From positions 1 through 42,130 of the forward strand of contig DWZN01000045.1 in assembly GCA_019117545.1 (NCBI GenBank): 42,130 nucleotides of DNA. Reading direction: 5' to 3'. Of the stretch, positions 36,901-42,130 are shown piece by piece. Both the position numbers and the translations under genes were made by a program. Below the pieces are notes generated by a model, which did no database searches, was not told the origin of the DNA, and worked only from the letters and a program-made list of their open reading frames with translations. How positions within the stretch are numbered: position 1 is the stretch's first letter; each line of letters begins with the position of its first letter. This DNA is from Candidatus Brevibacterium intestinavium. Its GTDB lineage: Bacteria > Actinomycetota > Actinomycetes > Actinomycetales > Brevibacteriaceae.

Positions 36901-37266
36901 GTCTCCGTCGAGGCCCACAGCCTTGACGACCTGGTTGCGGACCTCGAACTCACCGGCGTTCGAGGCCACGAGGACATGGGACGAGTCCTGCCAGCCGAGC
37001 ATCGTCATGGTCGTCGAACCCAACCAGGTCAGCCGGCGCAGGGCACCGGTGGCCACCTCGGCGACCATCAGCTCGGGCTGCCCCGTGCGGAAGGACACGA
37101 ACGCCACCTGCGTCCCGTCCGGCGAGAACCGCGGGGAGCGGACCGGCACATGGTCCGAGGTCAGTCGCCAGGCACGGCCTCCCGAGGAAGGGACCAGCCA
37201 GACATCGTCGTCTGCGGTGAAGGTGATGAGATCAGCATGGACGTGGGGATAGCGCAGATAAGTCAC
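33985..37266 (-). CDS. Tricorn protease
   Basis: This is a large serine protease of family S41 that trims proteasome products to short peptides. The product has about 1093 residues. N-terminal beta-propeller repeats are visible as SPRFSPDGTQVAF, HPRFSPDGRYLVW and similar blades. A PDZ domain lies near 760-860, followed by the C2 catalytic domain. The catalytic tetrad fits Thermoplasma tricorn closely: Ser749-His750 (NTSHAYV), nucleophile Ser971 in FSGSDGD, and Glu1029 in GVENFG. The start is uncertain: GTG 37266 (TYLRYPHVHADL), GTG 37275 or ATG 37290. A TGTAAT box at 37276-37281 suggests a leaderless start. No signal peptide is present, so it should be cytoplasmic. Confidence 0.92.
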   Translation of the reverse strand: MTYLRYPHVHADLITFTADDDVWLVPSSGGRAWRLTSDHVPVRSPRFSPDGTQVAFVSFRTGQPELMVAEVATGALRRLTWLGSTTMTMLGWQDSSHVLVASNAGEFEVRNQVVKAVGLDGDVERLRFGRASGLARHHSGVTALTTPFSRPPAHWKRYRGGTAPRLWLDRAGADDGTGAQWQRVLREETAPLTDPLWVGDSLVFTSDRAASFPHHAEQQANLWIIDGLATSEGFEPRRLTDQGEAEGYVRDATTDGTRIVWHSHGEIKVLDSLDAQVRTLEVTLPGTQVQPLSLDPTTGINRISPDRDGNASVVEWRGKTFWLAHREGPARALCADSSIRTREPVVLGATGQAAFITDVEGEDAIEVASLAGDRPPRRIGAGALGRVLDLRADPAGKMLATISHDGSIRLVEVGNGRTRLVGHSGFGEARHPRFSPDGRYLVWSQPTQGEELLAQLMVVDVKSDRQAQPVTTGKYNDFCPTFTRDGKYIAFLSDRTFDPAYNQHAFDLSFNGVTRPWLLPLTADEPAPFGPSATGWAISEAAEDPKSERTRGEKPATTAEIEFDGAEERIVPFPVSSGVFRDLEAVEAGLLWMRAGDAEGGELGSKHAGDTGDKPAEVIQFFDFAKRKLTTVVESADDYEVSGNGKHIVVRNEGEITVVPANRKVEADDDDSVSVDVTRLRFELDRRAEWLQMFEENARIMRDHYWREDMNGVNWESVTLRWRSVAAKALTHDDLVDILWETVGELNTSHAYVIPSTGPGDQSKKLGFLGADLAKTAQGWTITRILPGESSDPDARSPLRQAGVGAQAGDVIVAVNGQPVDAAVGPAAQLQGAADTIVELTLRRGRRKDRTVAVIPLASEETLRYQDWVRSRREYVAEKSEGRIGYVHIPDMASSGWAQLHRDLRQAMGCEGVIADVRFNRGGHTSALVAERFADRVVGWNSARSYDRMIPDPEDAPRGPVAFVANEFSGSDGDIINARVQAKGIGPVIGVRTWGGVVGIDGRYELIDGTEVTQPRYAFWLEGKDWGVENFGVEPDIEVEHAPGQLFAEDDPQLDRAIAEVFARLEASPAAQPPQFPPPRVRSLKSQEPPTEG

Positions 37267-37341
37267 GTGAGACACATTACAAGCAATCATGCGGCGGCAC
37301 AGGAGCCCGGAACCGATGCCCAGGCAACTTGCACGCGGCAA

Positions 37342-37353
37342 TAGAATGGGCCC
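37342..37353 (+). promoter_or_regulatory. argS -10 element, probable leaderless start
   Basis: TAGAAT (37342-37347) lies exactly 6 bases before the argS ATG at 37354 and no Shine-Dalgarno sequence is present. The transcription start should coincide with the ATG. Confidence 0.55.
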
Positions 37354-39090
37354 ATGCCATCTTTGACTTCACTGCTCAGCGCTCGTTTCGCCGCCGCCCT
37401 CACTCACGCCTTCGGTGAGGACTTCGCCCGGCGCGACCCGGTGATCAGGAGCAGCCAGTTCGCGGACTTCCAGGCCAATGTGGCCCTGCCGCTGGCCAAG
37501 GAGCTGAAGTCGAAGCCGCGCGATATCGCCGCGAAGATCGTCGACAACCTCGACCTGACCGATATGTGCGAGCCGCCGGAGATCTCCGGGCCCGGGTTCA
37601 TCAACCTGAAGTTCACGCCCGGATTCCTCGCCCGCACCCTCGAAGCCGGAGACGCGACGGCACCTCCCGAGGACGCCGGGTCACAGACGGTGGCCATCGA
37701 CTACTCGGCGCCGAACGTGGCCAAGGAGATGCACGTCGGCCACCTGCGCACCACCGTCGTCGGCGACGCCCTGGCCCGCACCCACGAATTCCTCGGCAAC
37801 ACGGTCATCCGCCAGAACCACATCGGTGACTGGGGCACCCCCTTCGGCATGCTCATCGAACATCTCCTCGATGTCGGCGTCGACTCCGCCGCCGCGGCCG
37901 AGGTGTCCGAGAACCCGAACGCCTTCTACCAGGCGGCCCGGGCGAAGTTCGACTCGGACGAGGCCTTCGCCACCCGCGCCCGCGCCCGCGTCGTCAGCCT
38001 CCAGGGCGGCGACGAGCAGACCCTTGAGCTGTGGACGACGCTCGTCGGATACTCCCGCGCCTACTTCAACCGCATCTACTCCCTCCTCGACGTCACCCTG
38101 CGTGATGCCGACCTGGCAGGTGAGAGCACGTACAACGACGTCCTCGCCGAGGTCTGCGACGAACTCGAGGCCAAGGGACTGGCCCGCATCTCGGACGGCG
38201 CCCTGTGCGTGTTCCCCGAAGGCTTCACCGGACGCGAGGGCGAACCCCTGCCGCTGATCATCCGCAAATCCGACGGCGGCTACGGCTATGCCACGACCGA
38301 CCTCGCCGCCATCCGCAACCGGGCGTTGGGGCTCGGCGTCGACCGAGCCCTCTACGTCGTCGGCACTCCGCAGGCCATGCACTTCGAGATGGTCTTCACC
38401 GTCGCCCGCGAAGCCGGCTGGCTGCCCGAGGGCGTCAGCGCCGAACATGTGAAGATCGGCAATGTGCTCGGCTCCGACGGCAAGATCCTGCGCACCCGCT
38501 CCGGGGCCCCGCTGCGTCTGGCCGAACTCCTCGAGGAGGCCGTGGCCCGGGCGAAGACGACGCTGGCGGAATCGAGCGCGGACTTCAGCGCCGAGGAGGC
38601 CGAGGAGGTCGCGCGCATCGTCGGCATCGGTGCGGTCAAGTACGCCGATCTCTCCGTCGCCCACGACACCTCCTACACCTTCGACCTCGACCGGATGCTC
38701 GCCCCCTTCGGCAACACGGCCCCCTACCTGCAGTACGCCGGCGCCCGCATCCGCTCCATCGGCCGCAAGGCCGAGGCCGAGGGCGTCAGCGCCGCAGAGC
38801 TGGCAACCGCGACGATCAGCCTCGATCAGCCGGCCGAACGCGAGCTCGCGCTGTCGATCCTCGGGTTCGCCGATGTCCTCGCCGAGGTGGCCGCCGGCTC
38901 CCAGCCGCACCGTCTGTGCACCTACCTGTTCGATCTCGCGCAGGCCTTCACCTCGTTCTATGAGCAGTGCCCGGTGCTCATCGCCGACACGCAGCTGCGG
39001 AACTCCCGCCTGCGCCTGTCGGCGATCGTGCTCGAGGTCCTCGAGACCGGCCTCGGGGTGCTCGGCATCCGCGTCCCCGAACGGATGTGA
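37354..39090 (+). CDS. argS: Arginyl-tRNA synthetase
   Basis: This is a class I aminoacyl-tRNA synthetase that charges tRNA-Arg. The 578-residue product has the N-terminal Add1 domain with SSQFADFQANVAL. The HIGH-type motif HVGHL is at 127-131 within APNVAKEMHVGHLRT. The degenerate KMSKS region GKILRTRSG and the C-terminal anticodon-binding DALR domain follow (ending LGIRVPERM). Length is normal for the enzyme. The ATG appears leaderless. The stop overlaps the GTG of the next gene (GTGA), coupling an essential synthetase to an MFS transporter, which is unusual in function but may be mere packing. Confidence 0.96.
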   Translation: MPSLTSLLSARFAAALTHAFGEDFARRDPVIRSSQFADFQANVALPLAKELKSKPRDIAAKIVDNLDLTDMCEPPEISGPGFINLKFTPGFLARTLEAGDATAPPEDAGSQTVAIDYSAPNVAKEMHVGHLRTTVVGDALARTHEFLGNTVIRQNHIGDWGTPFGMLIEHLLDVGVDSAAAAEVSENPNAFYQAARAKFDSDEAFATRARARVVSLQGGDEQTLELWTTLVGYSRAYFNRIYSLLDVTLRDADLAGESTYNDVLAEVCDELEAKGLARISDGALCVFPEGFTGREGEPLPLIIRKSDGGYGYATTDLAAIRNRALGLGVDRALYVVGTPQAMHFEMVFTVAREAGWLPEGVSAEHVKIGNVLGSDGKILRTRSGAPLRLAELLEEAVARAKTTLAESSADFSAEEAEEVARIVGIGAVKYADLSVAHDTSYTFDLDRMLAPFGNTAPYLQYAGARIRSIGRKAEAEGVSAAELATATISLDQPAERELALSILGFADVLAEVAAGSQPHRLCTYLFDLAQAFTSFYEQCPVLIADTQLRNSRLRLSAIVLEVLETGLGVLGIRVPERM

Positions 39091-40376
39091 GCATCTCCTC
39101 CCACACCCGGAGGATGCTGCCCTGGATCGTTCTGGGCATCGTCGTCCTCGCACTCAATCTGCGCGCCCCGATCATCGCGCCGACCGCGATCCTGCCGCGG
39201 ATCCAGGAGGGAACGGGCTTCAGCTCCGCCGGACTCGGCCTGCTCACCGGACTGCCGGTGTTCCTCTTCGCGCTCGCCACCCCCGTGGCCGGTCGCTTCA
39301 TCACCCGCCTCGGCGCCGAGGCCACGGTGCTGGCCTGCCTGTCGGGGGTGCTGGCCGGAACCGTGCTGCGATCGGCCGGCCCGCCCTGGCTGGTGCTCGT
39401 GGGCACGGGCATCATCGGTCTGGCGATCACGCTGGGCAATATCGTCGTGCCCGTGATCATCCGCCGTGAGGTCCCCTGGGAACAGGTGTCGATGGTCACC
39501 GGGCTGTACTCGGCGATGATGAACATCGGGTCGATGGCCACCCTGATCGGCACCGGACCCCTGGCCGCGGCCCTCGGCTGGCGCTGGGCGCTGGTGACCT
39601 GGGGTGTCCTCGCCCTCATCGGCCTCGGCTTCTGGATCGTGCTCATCCGCTTCCGTGTGCGCCGGGAGGGTGCGGCCGTCCAAGGCGCCGAGGAGGCATC
39701 CGAGGCATCATCTGGCCCCGAGGCATCGTCTGAGCCCGAGGCCGAGCAGCCCTGGAGCCAGGCGCCGGCGGCCTTCCGGGGCATCATCGCCCTGCTCGTC
39801 GTCACGTTCTCGGGGCAGTCGATCGCCTACTATGTGACGACCACGTGGCTGCCGAGCTACCTCGCCGACACGATCGGGCTGGCCTCGGCCTCGGCAGGGG
39901 CCACGGCCTCCCTGTTCCAGATCTCGGCGCTCCTCGGCGCCTTCGGTGTGCCGCTGCTGGCCGCGCGATCGAAGGCCTGGACGCCCGTGGCGATCGTCGC
40001 GCTCCTCTGGCTGTCCCTGCCGGTGGGGCTGCTTCTGGCCCCGGGAGCCTATGGGCTGTGGGCGATCACCGGCGGCATCGCCCAGGGCGGCGGCTTCACT
40101 GCGATCTTCTCGATCATCGCCCGCACCGCCGGCAGCGACGCCCAGACCGCTTCCGCCTCGGCGAGAGTGCAGGGCGGCGGCTATCTGGCCGCCACCCTGG
40201 CCCCGCCGTTCGCCGGCTGGCTCAACACCGCCACCTCCGGGTGGACGGCACCGCTGCTGCTCGTGTTCGCGGCCACGGCCTCCTTTGCGATCACGGGACT
40301 GCTGGCCGCCCGCCGAGCCGGTCGCTTCCGCCGCGGGGGAGCCGGCGCCCGCGAGATCCTCGACGCAGACGATTAG
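39087..40376 (+). CDS. MFS transporter, CynX/NimT type
   Basis: This 429-residue 12-helix major facilitator has the CynX-like signature LNLRAPIIAPTAILPRIQ in the first helix, typical of the cyanate/2-nitroimidazole transporter family (COG2807). A Glu/Ser/Ala-rich loop of about 30 residues joins the two halves. The second half contains QSIAYYVTTTWLPSYLAD and GIAQGGGFTAIFSIIARTAG, also family features. The substrate is unknown. The GTG at 39087 overlaps the argS stop. A perfect 18-bp hairpin follows its end. Confidence 0.88.
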   Translation: MSISSHTRRMLPWIVLGIVVLALNLRAPIIAPTAILPRIQEGTGFSSAGLGLLTGLPVFLFALATPVAGRFITRLGAEATVLACLSGVLAGTVLRSAGPPWLVLVGTGIIGLAITLGNIVVPVIIRREVPWEQVSMVTGLYSAMMNIGSMATLIGTGPLAAALGWRWALVTWGVLALIGLGFWIVLIRFRVRREGAAVQGAEEASEASSGPEASSEPEAEQPWSQAPAAFRGIIALLVVTFSGQSIAYYVTTTWLPSYLADTIGLASASAGATASLFQISALLGAFGVPLLAARSKAWTPVAIVALLWLSLPVGLLLAPGAYGLWAITGGIAQGGGFTAIFSIIARTAGSDAQTASASARVQGGGYLAATLAPPFAGWLNTATSGWTAPLLLVFAATASFAITGLLAARRAGRFRRGGAGAREILDADD

Positions 40377-40410
40377 GTTCCGAGCACGCGATCGGATTCC
40401 GGGCACAGAA

Positions 40411-40451
40411 GCGCCGAGGCGGCCCACCCTTTCGGTGGGCCGCCTCGGCGC
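40411..40451. terminator. Perfect 18-bp bidirectional terminator hairpin
   Basis: The arm GCGCCGAGGCGGCCCACC (40411-40428) pairs without mismatch with 40434-40451 across the 5-base loop CTTTC. It lies between the convergent MFS and coiled-coil genes, 35 and 17 bases from their stops. It has no U tract in either direction. Confidence 0.85.
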
Positions 40452-40467
40452 AGGATGATGGGTTCGC

Positions 40468-41217
40468 TCAGTGCTTGGCGTCGTCGGCCTGTCCGGCCTG
40501 AGCCTCGGCGGGCTTGACGGCTGTCTTCGGAGCCGGGGTCTCGTCCTCGGACTTGGACTCGGGCACCGCGGTCTGCGAGACCTGGGGTGCGGTGGACTGA
40601 CGCGAGGCCGGGGTGGAACCGACGGGCCGGGCATCGGCCGGACGGTTGTTCGGCAGCGGGGTCGACCAGGGATCCTCGACCGGCTGCGCCTTCTTCCACA
40701 CGTAGTAGCCGACTCCGGCGGCCGATCCGATGACCAGCGTCCACACGAGCGCGGTCTTGCCGCGACCGGACTTGCGAGCGGTATCCTTCTCGATCTTCTT
40801 CCCGGCGCTGGCGAGAGCCTTGCGGGCCTTCTTCATCGCCTTCTTGTCGCCGGTGAGACGGACGGCGAGATCGTCGATGAGCTTCGGGGTCTCGACCGTG
40901 GACAGGGAGGTCGCGGCGTTCGATGCGAACTTGCCGGCGCGCTCGGTCGCCTCGGGACGGTAGGCCTCGAGCTTGTCGGCCCACTCATGGACCTGATCAT
41001 TGGCGCGATCGGCCAGAGCCTCGACCTGGGGACGAGCCTTCTCAGCGAACTCTTCGGCCTTGCCGGCCAGCGCCTCGACCTGAGGGCGTGCCCTGTCCGC
41101 AGCCTCGCGCAGCTTGGGCGCCGCGGTCTCGCTGGCATCGGCCAGGACTCGGAGCGACGTCTGCTTCGCGGAATCGAGCTTCGAAGTGAGCTGATCTCGA
41201 GTTGGGTTCTTCGACAT
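40468..41217 (-). CDS. Coiled-coil membrane-anchored protein of unknown function
   Basis: This 249-residue protein has an amphipathic, coiled-coil-like N-terminal half (about 5-120), with near-repeats such as ARPQVEALAGKAEEF and ARPQVEALADRAND. A basic Lys-rich stretch follows (about 120-150), and then one membrane helix, ALVWTLVIGSAAGVGYYVW (about 155-173). The C-terminal ~75 residues are Pro/Ser/Thr/Asp-rich and disordered. The topology resembles actinobacterial DNA-binding or envelope-linked helical proteins, but I cannot name a family. I chose ATG 41217 with GGGA upstream; ATG 41223 and TTG 41229 are in frame. It is divergent from the cyclophilin gene. Confidence 0.8.
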   Translation of the reverse strand: MSKNPTRDQLTSKLDSAKQTSLRVLADASETAAPKLREAADRARPQVEALAGKAEEFAEKARPQVEALADRANDQVHEWADKLEAYRPEATERAGKFASNAATSLSTVETPKLIDDLAVRLTGDKKAMKKARKALASAGKKIEKDTARKSGRGKTALVWTLVIGSAAGVGYYVWKKAQPVEDPWSTPLPNNRPADARPVGSTPASRQSTAPQVSQTAVPESKSEDETPAPKTAVKPAEAQAGQADDAKH

Positions 41218-41377
41218 GAACATTCCCAATCCTTAGATTTCGGTGGTCAAGTGATCGTGTCCAGTCTACGGCCTCGGGGCAAGCGCAGGGGAGGCGGTCG
41301 TCATCGAATTGTCTGCGGATAGCCTGACAGACTCGGGTCCGGGCCCGTGCGAAACTGCATTCGCCGTCTCGGCGTGG

Positions 41378-41389
41378 AAGAATGAGCCT
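41378..41389 (+). promoter_or_regulatory. Cyclophilin -10 element, probable leaderless start
   Basis: AAGAAT (41378-41383) lies 6 bases before the ATG at 41390, and there is no ribosome binding site. This is the same spacing as at argS and the TetR gene, although the hexamer departs from TANNNT at its first base. Confidence 0.4.
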
Positions 41390-41926
41390 ATGACTACAGT
41401 CTCTACGCACACAGCAGTCCTGCACACCAACCACGGTGACATCACCATCAACCTCTTCGGCAACCACGCCCCGAAGACCGTGGCCAACTTCGTCGAGCTG
41501 GCCCAGGGCGAGCGCGAATTCACGGACCCGTCGACCGGCGAGCCGACCAAGCGTCCCTTCTACGACGGGCTCGGCTTCCACCGCATCATCTCGAACTTCA
41601 TGATCCAGGGCGGCTGCCCCGTCGGCACCGGCACCGGCGGCCCGGGCTACATGTTCGACGACGAAATCCACCCCGAACTGCAGTTCACCAAGAAGGGCCT
41701 CCTGGCCATGGCGAACGCCGGCACCCGCGGCGGCCGCGGCACCAACGGCTCGCAGTTCTTCATCACTACCGCCGAAACCCCGTGGCTCAACGGCAAGCAC
41801 ACCATCTTCGGTGAAGTTGCCGATGCTGAGTCCCTCGCGGTTGTCGAAAAGATCGAAGCCTCGCCCACCGGCGCCATGGACCGTCCGATCGAAGACGTCA
41901 TCATCGAATCGGTCGAAGTTCTCTGA
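41390..41926 (+). CDS. ppiA: Peptidyl-prolyl cis-trans isomerase, cyclophilin type
   Basis: This cyclophilin catalyses proline isomerisation during protein folding. The 178-residue product has no signal peptide, so it is cytoplasmic. Active-site motifs are intact: [13 protein letters not shown] (catalytic Arg, Phe and Gln), NGSQFFITT, and [12 protein letters not shown] with the substrate-pocket His. A 14-residue insertion-like loop, [14 protein letters not shown], before FYDGLGFHR is typical of actinobacterial PpiA. ATG 41390 is the start (leaderless-like); upstream in-frame codons are non-coding. A hairpin with a T-rich tail ends the gene. Confidence 0.95.
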   Translation: MTTVSTHTAVLHTNHGDITINLFGNHAPKTVANFVELAQGEREFTDPSTGEPTKRPFYDGLGFHRIISNFMIQGGCPVGTGTGGPGYMFDDEIHPELQFTKKGLLAMANAGTRGGRGTNGSQFFITTAETPWLNGKHTIFGEVADAESLAVVEKIEASPTGAMDRPIEDVIIESVEVL

Positions 41927-41942
41927 TCTGAACTTTTCCTAT

Positions 41943-41980
41943 CAGCGCCGTAGCTTTTGCTGCGGCGCTGTTGCTTTTCC
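41943..41980 (+). terminator. Intrinsic terminator after ppiA
   Basis: CAGCGCCGTAGC (41943-41954) pairs with GCTGCGGCGCTG (41959-41970) over a TTTT loop, with one G-U, and is followed by TTGCTTTTCC. It begins 17 bases after the ppiA stop. The rest of 41981-42100 shows no gene. Confidence 0.85.
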
Positions 41981-42113
41981 TGGGCCACACTGCCGAGGTG
42001 CCACCGCGGTTTCCCGACCCCCTCCCGGGTTCTGGTGGCGAGTAAGGCGAGCGGCACCTCGTCGTCCCAAGCCTGATCAGGGTGCTGAAGGCGCTCAGCT
42101 ATCCTCGTGTGCA

Positions 42114-42130
42114 TGAGCGAATCAGCAGGC
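42114..42130 (+). CDS. Start of a gene cut by the window edge
   Basis: ATG at 42114 is preceded 7 bases upstream by TATCCT (42101-42106), the leaderless promoter pattern seen elsewhere in this window. Only MSESAG-like codons are visible before the edge. In many actinobacteria a rhomboid-family protease follows ppiA, so that is a guess from position only. Confidence 0.35.

Noticed and set aside
37257..37272. parS-like CACGTG palindrome at the tricorn start
   Set aside because: Only about 12 of 16 positions match the consensus and the flanks do not fit, so it is not called as parS.
35017..37344. Rightward open frame of 775 codons opposite the tricorn gene
   Set aside because: It is an antisense shadow. 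The tricorn catalytic residues and propeller repeats lie on the other strand.

Overview
The window is the chromosomal replication-origin region of a high-GC Gram-positive bacterium. The gene order rpmH / dnaA / dnaN / recF / dciA / gyrB / gyrA / DUF3566 / tRNA-Ile / DLW-39 / tRNA-Ala, frequent GTG and TTG starts, leaderless promoters, a 34-residue-class DLW-39 peptide, a tricorn protease and a mycobacterial-type MntR all point to Actinomycetota. Micrococcales, and a Brevibacterium-like organism in particular, is my best guess, but the genus is inference.

Left arm (about 1-6465, all leftward): a short gene-free edge with a parS-like site, then parB, parA, rsmG, khpB/jag, yidC, yidD, rnpA and rpmH, closely packed and several overlapping. 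These serve chromosome segregation, rRNA methylation, membrane protein insertion and tRNA maturation. ParB is about twice the usual length because of a roughly 390-residue charge-segregated linker. The rpmH leader carries a terminator-like hairpin with a U6 tract.

Origin (about 6466-9106): dnaA is flanked on both sides by DnaA-box clusters. The dnaA-dnaN interval (8559-9106) is the likely oriC. Rightward from there: dnaN, recF, dciA, gyrB, gyrA and a DUF3566 membrane protein, closed by a strong terminator, then tRNA-Ile(GAT), a 38-residue DLW-39 gene and tRNA-Ala(TGC).

Accessory arm (about 18-34 kb): an alpha/beta hydrolase, a gene-poor stretch with two tiny overlapping reading frames, a DHA2-type drug exporter, a CaCA-type cation exchanger with a riboswitch-like leader followed directly by MntR, a TetR + UvrA2-type pair, a medium-chain reductase, a succinate-semialdehyde-type aldehyde dehydrogenase, a leftward DUF488 / DinB / VOC operon, a DUF222-HNH protein and a small membrane protein.

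Right part (about 34-42 kb): a full-length tricorn protease (leftward), argS with an overlapping CynX-type MFS gene, a coiled-coil membrane protein (leftward), a cyclophilin, and the first codons of another gene at the edge.

The most interesting item is the leader of the cation exchanger at 21478-21550. An 8-bp P1 stem runs into the Shine-Dalgarno sequence, and a competing hairpin uses the same 5' strand. With the adjacent MntR gene, this suggests an ion-sensing riboswitch controlling a metal exporter. Also notable are the giant ParB linker, the rpmH leader attenuator candidate, the TetR-UvrA2 pair and a recurring leaderless promoter layout.
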